Part shown: in pieces, positions 14,229-25,226 of the stretch
Numbering within the stretch: the first letter of the stretch is position 1
Layout: each line of letters starts with the position of its first letter
From: Cryptomeria japonica
Lineage: Eukaryota; Streptophyta; Pinopsida; Cupressales; Cupressaceae
DNA length: 64,000 nucleotides
Assembly: GCF_030272615.1 (NCBI RefSeq)
Contig: NC_081406.1
Coordinates: 264,345,692 to 264,409,691, forward strand
Direction: 5' to 3'
Notes under the pieces: model-generated
The model's database searches: none
What the model saw: only the letters and a program-made list of their open reading frames with translations
What the model was told of the DNA's origin: nothing
Program-made: the position numbers and the translations under genes

Positions 14229-14862
14229 TCCCTATGATGATAGAGCTTCATGAATTGGTCCCATTTATGAGGTGGTCGACTGGGTATAACTGGGACGAGA
14301 GTTGGCCGAAGGCTCTTATTGCTTGGGATTCATTGAAAGCCATCCTTAGACAATGGGAGGCTGTGGAGGGTGGTGCAGTGGTGGCTTCGGGTAGCATGGC
14401 TGGCAACAGGGGTATGCGAGGACAAAGGCGCGACAGGGTGGCAAAAAGGAAGCGATTGGTGGACAACTCGGGTGTTGGTACTAAAAATTGAAACATAGCT
14501 TCTTTACTCTTCTTTTCTCTATAGGTCACATTTTTGTTATTGGCCATGTTTGGTTTTTGGCTTTCTGTTTACTTGGATAGCGTTTTTTTGGTTTCCCCAT
14601 TTTTGGTAACAATTTTTTTAGGGTTTTAGATGTCTAGTTTCAGGTGATGGGGTTGGCAACTTGCCAATAATGTAAATGCTTAGCCATGTGTAGTTTTTTG
14701 GGGATGTTTGGGGAGTCGGGTGCTATGGGATGATAGGTGTCTATGACACTGGTTTTTTTCTTGCAATGTCTAGAATGTGTTAATGACTTTTCTAAAAAAT
14801 AGATGATGTAAATTTTTTAAATTATTAATAAAACAAATCATATTACCGACCCAAAAAAAAAA
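14229..14862 (+). mobile_element. LINE 3' end with poly(A) tail
   Basis: A plus-strand open frame (14,234-14,491, including YNWDESWPKALIAWDSLK) is followed by a T/G-rich 3' untranslated region and ends AAATTATTAATAAAACAAAT...CCGACCC plus an A run at 14,853-14,862. That ending is characteristic of plant L1-type LINEs. The 5' part is missing or lies across the LTR-like block. The tail stops 27 bp before the target duplication of the next LINE, so two LINEs inserted almost side by side in opposite orientation. Confidence 0.55.
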
Positions 14863-14889
14863 CTTCTTTGCAAACCCTTGTAAAATTTG

Positions 14890-14907
14890 ACAACATTATG
14901 TTACCTT
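14890..14907. repeat. Target-site duplication, left copy
   Basis: ACAACATTATGTTACCTT (18 bp) is repeated exactly at 22,201-22,218. The two copies bracket the minus-strand LINE. The left copy runs directly into the T run that is the LINE's poly(A) tail. Confidence 0.9.
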
Positions 14908-16165
14908 TTTTTTTATCAATAACATTATGTATTATATTGCTTAGAATAGAAAAGTATTACATCCAAAGAGCAGATAGACTATCTGCAACACAAAGGGGTC
15001 ACTCCCCTACTACAAAAAGGAACCCAAAAAGCACCATCCCACCATGACCCACAGCCACAAATAGGGTCTCATGCATATACAAAAAACCACACATTAGACC
15101 CCGACCAACCCAAACCTAGCTACGAAACCACCCTAGTGCCTCTTCTCTTGAGAAATTGGGGATACCCCTGCTAGGTCCAGCCTCTTGCATCACGCTCCCT
15201 CCACCTGGCACCATTCCTGGCCTGCTTCCACATAGCGACCCACGCTCCACCACCTTCACCGATTTTATTGGAAGCTGATGCCGAACCAAAGGCCTCCCAG
15301 CCTCGTCCAGAGGGGCCTCAGATTGAATGGGAGTCACCTTCCCATGGATCTTAACACATTCAGTTGGCCCCAATTGGCAAACAAAGTTTACAATCTCAAC
15401 CCAGCCATTCCTTGTGTCCTCCTCCTGCAAAGCAACCGCCCGAGAAGCCAACCAGATGACAAAAGGCTGCAGCTTGCCAACGGCCACTCCAATCCTCCTG
15501 CTCGGGCCTGCCGCCATCTTCAACCCCTCGCCAATGACAGCTCGGGCCACCACTTCCTACAAACCTCCTGCCCATTTGGGTCTTAACACCAGGGAAGTAA
15601 TCAGTTACACTTCCTCTATCGACTTCCCCACCTACAAGGCCAAAGCAATAAAAAGCGATGAAATGTCAAGATTTGTTCTCGTTCGCCAATCTTGAGCTAG
15701 GAATTCCTCTCCAAACAACAACCTAACTGCCCTCCAGAAATCATCTCCATCCACTCTGAAGACGTTCGTTAGCCTAATCCTCGAGACCAGCCCACAAAAC
15801 GCAGGCAATTGTCCATCCGATTCCAACGAAAAATTCGCTTCCATCCTTATGCGCTGCTGCAAAAAATGAAACCCTGAACACTCCGCCTACCACCGAGCAG
15901 TCACCACAAAATGCCAGGAATCAAAGCACAAAGGCCTTTAAAGCCACCTCCATCACATGTCATGAGTACTTCACACACTTTGGTGAAATCTAAACATCAT
16001 CACCAGTCACTCACACCGCTCGCCTCCATCATCATCCATCACCGCAAGGCCACTTGCAGTAAATTTGTAGAACACACACCACGAGGGACATAAATTCCCA
16101 CAAAACCATGGCTACAAATGGTCATTTCAAATCGAGCTTGGGTTCACTTTTCTAAAATAAGCCTT
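14908..16165 (-). other. LINE 3' region with coding-like segments
   Basis: After the RNase H stop of ORF2 another 1.26 kb precedes the poly(A). On the minus strand it holds two sizeable open segments, 15,862-15,632 (76 codons, including RVDGDDFWRAVRLLFGEEFL) and 15,553-15,116 (145 codons, including RNGWVEIVNFVCQLGPTE). They are not low complexity, and codon-like composition continues between them. No domain is recognised. They could be a decayed third ORF, a captured host segment, or chance open frames in a G/C-richer 3' UTR. Confidence 0.5.
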
Positions 16166-19100
16166 CTACTCAAAATCATAATCAAGAGGACTGCAATTTC
16201 TAAAGTCCTCGAATAAACTAAACATATTTTCCAAGGAGCCATTCACTCCCACATTGGAAAGTTTGTCAGCTTCTAAGTTTGCTTCTCGAAGGACATGAGT
16301 CACCTTAAAGTCTTCAAAATCATTCAACAAAAGTTGCATTCTACGCACCTGCTTGTTTAAAAGCCACGCTTCCATTCGCCCTCGAGCTATCCCATTCACC
16401 ACAACCTGAGAGTCACCTTCCAAATGAAGTTTCTTGACCCCCAATTTCCCAGCCATTAGGATAGCTTCTAACGCTGCATGACATTCAACACCATTGTTCG
16501 TTCCATCCACCAATCTCTTAGCACCAATGGCCAGAGTGTTGCCCCGATCATCGCGAGCAATCACCCCAACACCCGAAGCCCCTAGGTTGCCCCTCGATGC
16601 ACCATCAAAATTAATCTTAATCCACAGCGAAGTCCACTCTAGGATTGATAGGCCCTTACTTTGAAGATTAGCCCTCAGCAGCCCATTAACAAGCCTGAAT
16701 TTGACCAGAGGCCAGCTTGACAAAAAACTAGCATCAAACTGTGAAAAAGGAGTCTTGGCTAAATTCACATGAGAGGCAGCATTAGAAACCAGTTCCAAAA
16801 TGGCCCTCTCCAATCTAAACAAAACCCGCTTACAATTTTTGGTTTTTCCTTCAAACACTCTTTGGTTTCGCTCCTTCCAAAGTTCCCATAAAACAGTAGA
16901 GGGCAAAATCTTCCATATGGCGGCAAAGATAGAAGTCTTACCCAAAACCGGCCAAGATTCTAACCAGTCACACAAGTTCCCAACCATAGGGCCCTTCTAA
17001 TTCAATCTCTGCAGCCCAAAAAGCCACGCTTTCTGAGCGAATTCACAAATCAGCAGAAGATGGTCCACATCCTCCTCCGCCTTTTCACATAGCACACAGG
17101 GAAAAGGGCCTGAAAACCCCATTTTCCTCAGACGATCTCCAGAGAGAATCCTCTTATTGCCAGCTAGCCAAGAAAAGGCTCCAGCTTTCGGAAGGCACAC
17201 ATTGTTCTAACACACCTTAGATTCCCACTCCTTCGTCTTGACATCACTTTCCAAAAGAGAGACTCCCACTTTCACAGAGTAGCAACCACTCTTGGACCCG
17301 CACCAGACAATTTCATCCTCCTCCCTCAAGAATGAGACTTCACAGTTTTCCAGGATCTTGCTCATATATCTTCCTCATCTACCCCCAAATTTAAAACTTG
17401 AGGGTCTTTCCATCTCCATCTCTGTCCCAACAAGGGCACATCTTGCGACAAAAAATCACTCACCTTTGAGCCCCAAACCCGACAAGTCTTTAAAACTATT
17501 TGCTGGGGGGCCTAGGACTCCAACGATGGATGACCATCCCAGGAGTCCTGCCAAAAGTTTGCCTTACGCCCATCACCAATACGCCAAGAAAGGTGATTTG
17601 TGATCAGGCTCCTACAACTCACCAAAAAGTTCCACAAAGCCGACCCTCTCAGGGGATCTCTCACTGTAAGAATCCTTTCCTTTTCCCTACTATCCAAATA
17701 TTTAGCTTGTAGAATTCTGACCCATCTCTGCTCTAGTTTACTATACATTTGCCATACCAACTTAGCCCCCATGGCCTCATTAATAAGCCTCCAATCACGA
17801 AGCCCTGCCCCTCCCCCACCTTTGGGTTTACAAACTCTGTCCCATGCCATGAGCGGAACTTTATCTTGTTCCTGATTTCCATTCCACAAAAACTTTCTCA
17901 TCTTTTGCTGCATACTCTTGATGATCGAGCCTCGGAGTTTGAAACAAGCCATTGGGAAAATTGGCATAGCCGATACAACTGACTTCAGCATTAGAATGCG
18001 ACTAGCTAAAGAAAGCCACTTACTCTTCCAGCCCTCCATCTTAGCTTTACAACCATCTAGCAACCCTTTCCAAATGTCCATCTTACCTGCTCCAGCAAAG
18101 AGCGACATACCAAGGAACTTACCAGGCAGTTGTCCAATCTTAATCCCAAACAATCTAGCAATAGCTCTCTGAGACCAACATTCCGTATGGAAGAAAAAGA
18201 TCTCCAATTTGAGCCAGTTTATTTCCTGACCAGTGGCCCAAGTAAATCTGTCCAAAACTTTCTTCATAACCGAAGCCTCGTACATAGAAGCAACACCGAA
18301 AAGACAGGTGTCATCAGCAAACTGAGAATGAGTTGTGGAGTCCACCCCTTGGGCAATCTCAATACCCTTCCACAACCCTTGAGCTCTCTTGTGAGCAATC
18401 GACTGTCCAAGAACTTCAGCCATCAAGATAAAGAGAAAGGGGGATATTGGATCCCCTTGCCAAATACCCCTAGACGTCGAAAAGAATCCTTGAGGGATGC
18501 CATTGACTAAAACCGAGGCTGAGAATTGCATAATCATACTAGAAATCCACTTAATCCAAGACTTACCAAAACCAAATCTTTCCAACACAACCACAAGGAA
18601 AGACCTATCCATCCTATCATAGGATTTTCGAATGTCAAGCTTCAGGATCATTCTCCTCTGTCTACCCTTCATTGCTGTGTGAATAGCTTCATGGGCCATA
18701 ATCACCCCATCCACAATATTCCTTCTAGGAGCAAAACCACTCTGTTCACAAGAGATCAGCTTATCAAGAATTAACTTGAGCCTGTTAGCAGCAACTTTTG
18801 TGATGATTTTGTAAATGGTGTTGCATAGTGAAATAGGACGAAACTCCTCCATCCTATCCGGCTTGGCCTTCTTAGGAATAAGCGCCACTAAAGTGCAATT
18901 GAATTCCTTCAAAACAAAGCCTATGGACCTAGACTCTTCAACCACAACTAGCAAATCCTCACCAAGCTCATCCCAAAAGAACTAAAAAAAGAAAGCCTGA
19001 AACCCATTTGGTCCTGGTGCTTTCTCCCCACCTAACCCAAAAACAGTAGATTTGACTTCCTTCAGTGAAACAGGCTCCTCAAGCATGATGTTGTCCTCCC

Positions 19101-20403
19101 TCGAAACTAAGGGAGGGATTAACTCCAGAAGCTCAATCTGCAAGCCTGACTGAGCAATCCCACTTCTCCTCCAAATTTTTTTGAAGAAGTCAACAACCTC
19201 TTTACCTATGCGGTCCGGATCTTCAGTGATCGTTCCATCCGCAAGCCGCAAGGAAAGAATTCTGTTAAGACTTCGCCTTGCTTTCGCCGAACTATGGAAG
19301 AATTTCATGTTTCTGCCACCCGCTTTCAACCAATTTTCTCGCGACTTCTATTTCCAATAAATCTCCTCCATCTGCAAAACTCCTCCATATTTAATAAGAA
19401 GATCTTTCTCCGTGAGGAAGTCCACTTCATTCATTCCTTCTGCCATGACTTTCGCATTCAAAGCCCCCAAATCTCCTTCAAGCCTTCTCTTTTCATCAAA
19501 GATATTACCAAACACCTCCCTATTCCAAGATTTTAATTTATGTTTCACAAAACTAAGCTTTTTGAAAAAATGATAGGCCAAGAACCCTTCCACCGCTGGG
19601 GCCTCCTTCCACCACCCAACTACATGCTCTTTAAAACTCGGTTCCCTAATCCACATCTTTTCCACCTTGAAGGGACATCGAATTGGAACTTCATCTTTCT
19701 GCACAACCAAGGAGACCGAAAAATGATCCGATCCTGAAATGGCTAAAACCTCAGCCTCAAAAACCAAAGGGGCTAAATTCCAATCCCCTGCAAGGAAGAA
19801 TCTATCAAGTTTCTCAGCAATATAAGAAAAGCCTCTATGCCTATTAGTCCATGTATAATTCCCACCTTTAGCTGCCACTTCAAATAGAGCATTCCCATTA
19901 ACAAAAGATTGGAAGTCTAATTGCGACCGACTCAACCTCCTCACCCCTCCACGCTTCTTAGAGGAATAAAGGGTGGCATTGAAATCTCCAGCAACAATTG
20001 CTAAAGATGACCTCACTTCCTCTAGATGCTTAGAGTTATTCTCCCATAATCTGCACTTATCTACAGCCAAAGTCGACCCATAGACATTAAAAATAAAACA
20101 AGAGAAATTCATAGTCTTCGAAATCACCTTAACCACCTGCCAATGCTTAGAACTTGAGACAACATCCACTTGAACAACCAATGGATTCCACATAATGCCT
20201 AGCCCACCTGATGCCCCATCCGAATCCACAAAGTGTCCAGACCATCTCTGCCTTACCCCGAAAATACAAGCAGCTACTTCACGACCCAACTTAGTCTCTT
20301 GAATACAAATAACTTCCGGCTTGGCTTGATCAAAACCTCTTTTGATCAAATGTCGCTTGTCAGGGGCATTGCAGCCCCTGACATTCCAGATTAGGAACTT
20401 CAT
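16166..20403 (-). pseudogene. LINE ORF2: endonuclease, reverse transcriptase and RNase H
   Basis: ORF2 starts at the ATG at 20,403 (MKFLIWNVRG). The first 350 residues form an exonuclease/endonuclease/phosphatase domain with the expected motifs WNVRG, QETKLG, GDFNATL and GSDHFSVSL, used to nick target DNA. Reverse transcriptase follows (about 19,000-17,500) with FRPISLCN, QSGFAPRRNIVDG, KLDIRKSYDRMD, QGDPISPFLF and the catalytic FADD. Then come a zf-RVT segment (17,200-16,997, CVLC...DHLLLIC) and an RNase H (about 16,620-16,200) with catalytic residues in INFDGAS, VECHAALEAI, EGDSQVVV and REANLEADKLS. About five in-frame stops and one frameshift near 17,360 interrupt an otherwise continuous reading, so this is a pseudogene. 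The protein would act at target-primed reverse transcription in the nucleus. Confidence 0.9.
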
Positions 20404-22190
20404 TGCTTCCCAGGAGAGAATAAGTCTCTCCCGGATCTTAGAAGTCTTGTCTGTCCCTTCATGTTGCCTGCTTCCTCGAGCAACTTCTGCCTATTCTTCC
20501 TTCCTCTCAAGTTCCCTTTAGACTTAGAGGGGTTTATTTTAGTTTGTTTGATAGTCCTAAGCTTTGTCTCCCCAATTTTTTTCGACAGCCCCAGAGAATC
20601 ATCGCTAAATCCTTCCTCCTCCTCAAACTCCAGCTCTGCTGATAATCCATTCACCTTGCCTGGGGACATGTGGATGTCCTTAAAACTGATTGCTTTACCA
20701 TCCATACTCTCAATCAAATCCTTTGAAACTACTAGGGACTTTGCATTTAAACCCATCCCTTGTCCCTTCAACCCATTCGCCGAGGTGTTGTAGAACCTAT
20801 GTTGGGTTGAATAACCCCCACCGACTGCACAATCCTTTAAAACGGGCCCAATCGCAACCTCCATTAGCTTCCCTTCTACATGAGAACCAACTCCCCCACC
20901 ATTTCCCATACAAACTCGACCCTCTTTCTCCTCACCCAGACAATCTCCTTGAACCTGAAGAAGCTTAATAGCCGGCTCACCCACTCCGCCCGACATCATC
21001 TCAACAGACTTTACTCCATCCAAGCCAGCGACCTTCTACAACATAACCTGACTAGGGCAAGAGTCTAGTGGTGCTTCCATCCCTTCTTGCATGTCTGGGC
21101 TATGGCGAAGAACCTCATCCCTTGCGACCTCCGGAACAAAACACAGATTGGTCTTCTGAGTGCCCAAGCTCTGGTTTGCTTCCGAACCTGCTAAAAGCTG
21201 CTCCTCCAGAGCACGATCTGCCCTTCCTTTCCCCTTTTGCCCAGATAAACAATCCTGGTCCTCGTGACCCCATTCTTTACAGGACTTACATTTGACCATG
21301 ATTTCTTCTATTTCTATATCTTGTCTCCATACACCCTCTGGAGACCTAATCTCAACAACCTTCAGGAGCCCTGGATGAGGCTTCCACATAACACAGATTC
21401 GAGCATACATGCATGAACTAAGTTTATCAACCGCTTCATCCTACTTGATGAATCTCCCTATTTACTCACCTATACTCTTGAAAACTTCCTCCTTCCAGTA
21501 TTCATGCGAGAGATTGTACAATCTTATCCAAACAGGAATTTCCTCAATGGTGGCTTGTCTTGGGTCAAAATTAGGGGTCCAATCCTTGATTAAAAAACCA
21601 ACTCCCGACATCAAAAACGGCCCCGAGTCCATCAGTGCAATCTTCTCCTTAGCTGACTCGACAATGATAAGAAAAAACCCATTAGTTAGAGTTTTTATCT
21701 CGAAGTGGTTCCCCCATTCTTCATTGACCCAATTTCTCACTTTGGGGAAAGCTGGCCAATCACCTCCCCATTTCATGAAGAAAGCCTTGTCGCGCAATAT
21801 TTGTACCGATTCCTTCCAAGCCTCCGAATCAATGCAAATACTGACCATCCGCTTCTCAGACGTTGTCGGTATCCCACCTAGGGAAAGGTCTTTCGGGGGT
21901 ACTTGGAATTTCTTCCTCAACCTTTCCTCCGACTGCTGCTTGCTCCATTTTGGAAAGTTCAGATACCTTGAATGGCCCCATTTGGATTTATCTTGCTCAA
22001 AAGGAAATCGGTTATTCCCCCAACTAAAAATCTCCCTTTGTCTCCTTCCCATCTCCTGCCGATGCCACTGATTTGAACACGGTGGACACCATGGCCGCTG
22101 GTTCACCCTCTGTCCATGATCGTGTTCCCATCCTCGCGATCAAGCAACACCTCCGCCTGAAAACCCTAGCTTCCTCCTGCGCTCCTCCAT
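20400..22190 (-). pseudogene. LINE ORF1: DUF4283-type RNA-binding protein
   Basis: The frame opens with an ATG at 22,190 (MEERRRKLGF), only about 10 nt inside the LINE's 5' boundary. The DUF4283-like region lies at about 22,000-21,440, with WGNHFEIKTL, NGFFLIIVES, LMDSGPFLMSG, PNFDPRQA, PVWIRLYNLSHEYW and a KSIGE end. A CCHC knuckle (CKSCKEWGHEDQDC) follows at about 21,290-21,250, then a low-complexity tail ending SPGKQ. ORF1 proteins of plant L1s bind the element's RNA as a chaperone. Four in-frame stops (near codon 17, two around 21,430-21,460 and one at about 21,036) break it, all in the same frame, so no frameshift is needed. Its stop codon overlaps the ORF2 start as ATGA. Confidence 0.85.
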
Positions 22191-22200
22191 CTTTTTTCCT

Positions 22201-22218
22201 ACAACATTATGTTACCTT
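22201..22218. repeat. Target-site duplication, right copy
   Basis: Exact copy of 14,890-14,907 (18 bp), immediately beyond the 5' end of the LINE. Confidence 0.9.
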
Positions 22219-24000
22219 GCACAACTAAACAAGATTGGAAAATAAAGAACTCTAGCTCAAGGCCCCAATTTTTAGAAATTTGTGAGGATGAATACCACTA
22301 TTATATCACCAAACAACAAGCATCAAAACCACTCGGAAAAACTCATTCCAACCTCCCATAATAGCATCTTACAGATGTTTCTTACGACTGTCACACAACA
22401 ACTAGCTAATGTGGGCACCCCTAGATCAATATAGGAGTTTTTGTCATAAATGCTTGTCATAAGAACCCACAATGATTTTCATAACCGTCATACGTGCACT
22501 TTAAACTCGTGACAAGTCTCCAAGCACCTCAAAATAGGAGATTCCAAAAGGGACGCCTAATTATTTTGTCATTTTCCTAAAGGATAAACAATACAAGTAG
22601 CTCTAGCATTACATGGTCTCTTTCTCATTATTGGTTAAATAGTTTAACCTCTTATGGGTAAATTAAAAAAGACACCAGGAAACAATTAATTAAAGATTTA
22701 TAAGGTCGGTGACACCTAAATCCTAACAAAAAATTGCACATGGTAGAAATTCCACACTTTTGCATTACACTTGTGTTAATTTTAATATTTTTGATAAAAT
22801 CTACATCATGATTTCAAATATTTGACTTCAATAATGACAAAGGAAGTGTTATCACTCCACCTCACAAAAATTAGCATAATTCTCTTGGACTATATCATTG
22901 TGTGCATATATTTGTTTGACACTCTAATGTCTCGATAATTTTTGAGATTTAAAGGGTCATCTTCCATGTGGCTTATTTATGATGCATGTTGTATTGCTTA
23001 AACAAAAGCATAATGACTCTTCCCACCCTTCCAAGAAACAAAACTCCTTTCCTCTTCATTCAAGACAACATATTTGCCTCTCTCCTCGAAGCAAGATTTG
23101 TCTCCTCTTCTATTGAAATTTTGTCAAAAATTCTTAGCTCTCACAAGTCTCATTGCAAGCAAACTTATTGATAGCAGTCATAACTCCTACGTTAGATATT
23201 AAGGTCAAATTTATCAAGCACTACAAGGGAGGATGCTCATATTGTGGTAAAGCTCTCTTGTTATTTGTGCATTTAGTTATCTAAGTTATTTCTCTTTATA
23301 TACATTTTAGAAATCAGTTTATAATCCAATCTTGTAACAAAATCCTGATTGGGATATGTAGGCACTGTGATCTTACCATGCATGATAACTCGAGATACTA
23401 AGCAAAATGGGAGTTGACAGTCTTAATGTAAAGATTAAAAAACTTGACTATTCTACGAATGCTAGCTGCAACCTTAATGACTATTACAAATGTCAGATGC
23501 AACCTTAATGTTAACATTAAGAAACCTGTACTCCTCGCGTAATACAAACATTAAAAAAAACTCTTTTAATTTTTTATCCTTTGACAATTTTTTTTTTCTA
23601 AAATTTTTTCTAACACCCTAGGAAGATATCATTTGCCAATTAGAAAATAGCAAAAGTTAATAGAAAAATCATCTTAATAAAGAAATAACATAAAACTATA
23701 ATTTAAATTGTCTCTCTAGATTTCCAAACAACAATTTAATTGCAAATATTGACCATGAAAACATTAGTCTCCACATTATGTAAGGTGGGACTAATAATAT
23801 TAAAAATATATAATAGTATATTAGAAATAAAAATATCAATCTACATCATAAAATATTAAATGTTATTTATAATAATAAATATAAGTATTAAAAATAATAG
23901 TTCAATAATAAATATAGAAGTATTAAATATATAATATATATAATTTAAAAATATACAGTTTTATGACATACTTAGAATTTATAATTACAATATATAGTCA
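22219..24000. other. Unassigned intergenic DNA upstream of the host gene
   Basis: No gene can be supported. The DNA is AT-rich; 23,700-23,960 is a particularly A/T-dense run of TATTAAAAATAATA-like text that could serve as a matrix-attachment or nucleosome-poor region upstream of the promoter. A diverged repeat may lie at 23,200-23,560 (two copies of a phrase near AACCTTAATG...AACATTAAGAAAC). The 61-codon frame at 22,986 has no recognisable motif. Confidence 0.35.
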
Positions 24001-24064
24001 AAGCTTGCATCTATGCGAGGAGCAGAAATTCTGTCTATGTCTGCGAAATGGGAAACAAGATTTT

Positions 24065-24073
24065 TAGGGTTTT
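24065..24073 (+). promoter_or_regulatory. Telo-box upstream of SWA2/NOC1
   Basis: TAGGGTTTT lies 364 bp upstream of the start codon and is the reverse complement of the plant telo-box (AAACCCTA). Telo-boxes are known to be enriched in promoters of plant ribosomal-protein and ribosome-biogenesis genes, which fits the gene downstream. A second AAACCCTAA sits at 24,457-24,465, just inside exon 1. Whether either acts is inference. Confidence 0.4.
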
Positions 24074-24327
24074 GACTCAGGAATGGGCAAATGTGTGAGG
24101 TACAGATGCATTCGGAAAACTTTACAGACTTGTAAGGTGCAAATTACAGGGTAGAACGAACGGAGAGGATTGTTTTGATTATCTTTCATATTTTAAGGAA
24201 ATCTTGATGGTCGAAGTTAGCTCGGTCCATCTCTGAGAGGAAACGCCGTTGCCGTAAAAACCTACACATAAACACGCCTTTAAGGAACAACGCAGCTCTG
24301 TTGTACATTTTCACAAATCGGAATTCC

Positions 24328-24335
24328 ATATAAGC
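24328..24335 (+). promoter_or_regulatory. Possible TATA-like box
   Basis: ATATAAGC lies about 100 bp upstream of the ATG at 24,437. The position is plausible for a short 5' UTR, but the match is partial and no initiator element is clear. Confidence 0.25.
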
Positions 24336-24436
24336 GGACCGAAAATCTGCACGATAGAGAACATACGGAACCGTTGTATTACAAGCTTCAATGCTGTGAA
24401 CTAATGACTGTTAAAGATATAGACAGCAAATAAAGT

Positions 24437-25226
24437 ATGGGTGCCGTTAAAACTTTAAACCCTAAATCCACTTCAAAAAACCGTAAAACGTCAAAGGTTG
24501 ACGTAAATTCTCTGAAAGCAGAAGTTGCATCATTTGCCTCCTCACTTGGCTTGGCATCAGCACCTGCTGCGACAGATTCTGGTTTCAACGATACCGATTT
24601 CAGGAAAACTGGACCAATCAAACCTCCAAAACCAGCTAAAAATCCCAATGAAAACCACTCCAAAAAGTTCTCTAAAGCAGAGGAAAATGATGGAAACCCG
24701 AAAGCAGCAAAGTCCAAACAAGAAAAAAGCAATGCAAACCGTAAGTTTGCAAAGGGTAATGGACGCAACAGGCAGGAGAATAGCAGGAAAGATAATGGCT
24801 TCTTCAAAGGCCAAGGTCCTCCGCCTTTAGCAGAGAAGGAACCGGATCGACAAATTAGTGACGCTGCCAAAAATTTAGCGAAGCTTCCTTTGATGAAACC
24901 TAGTACATTGTCGAGCCCGTGGTATGCAGATGCAGCTGCAGTGGAAGCCAAATTGCTTCGGGCGGAGGGCGAAGGCTCTGCGAAACTGGCGGCTGATTTT
25001 AGCGCATCGGCGTGGGAGAGTTTGGTGCAGAATAAAAGCGAGCGGGCTCGGCAGTTGATGGAACAATACGTTTCGGAGTACGAGGAGAAGAGTGAAAAGA
25101 ACAGCAATATGCGTATGGTGTCCATGGCGCAGAAGTCGGGAACAACGGCCGACAGAGTGGCAGCCATCACGGTTTTAGTGCAGGATAATCCTCTGGCCAA
25201 CTTGAAGGCACTTGATACGGTTCTAG
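24437..25226 (+). CDS. SWA2: SWA2/NOC1 exon 1
   Basis: This exon encodes residues 1-263 plus the first base of the next codon (phase 1). It starts ATGGGTGCC; the basic stretch KSTSKNRKTSK and the K/N/S-rich residues 60-125 are probable nuclear/nucleolar targeting and disordered sequence. The donor is CTAG|GTTTGT. The open frame runs nine codons past the donor before a stop, but the family alignment demands splicing here, because LKALDTVL must continue into AMVTSKAGKRH. An antisense open frame of 282 codons covers the same bases and is judged a shadow. Confidence 0.88.

Larger units (their letters stand above)
14908..22200 (-). mobile_element. Near-complete L1-type LINE, minus strand
   Basis: This is a 7.3-kb plant L1-like LINE bounded by a perfect 18-bp target-site duplication, with a poly(A) tail (T run on the plus strand from 14,906) at its 3' end. 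It encodes ORF1 (about 22,190-20,400; DUF4283-like domain and CCHC knuckle) and ORF2 (20,403-16,166; apurinic-type endonuclease, reverse transcriptase, zf-RVT and RNase H), followed by an unusually long 1.26-kb 3' region. Both ORFs keep a largely continuous frame but hold several in-frame stops, and ORF2 has at least one frameshift, so this copy cannot be active. Exact preservation of the target duplication suggests a moderately recent insertion (inference). Confidence 0.93.

Noticed and set aside
15278-21410. Many plus-strand open frames of 60-220 codons within the LINE
   Set aside because: They lie opposite LINE ORF1, ORF2 and the 3' tail. They are shadows of the minus-strand coding sequence.
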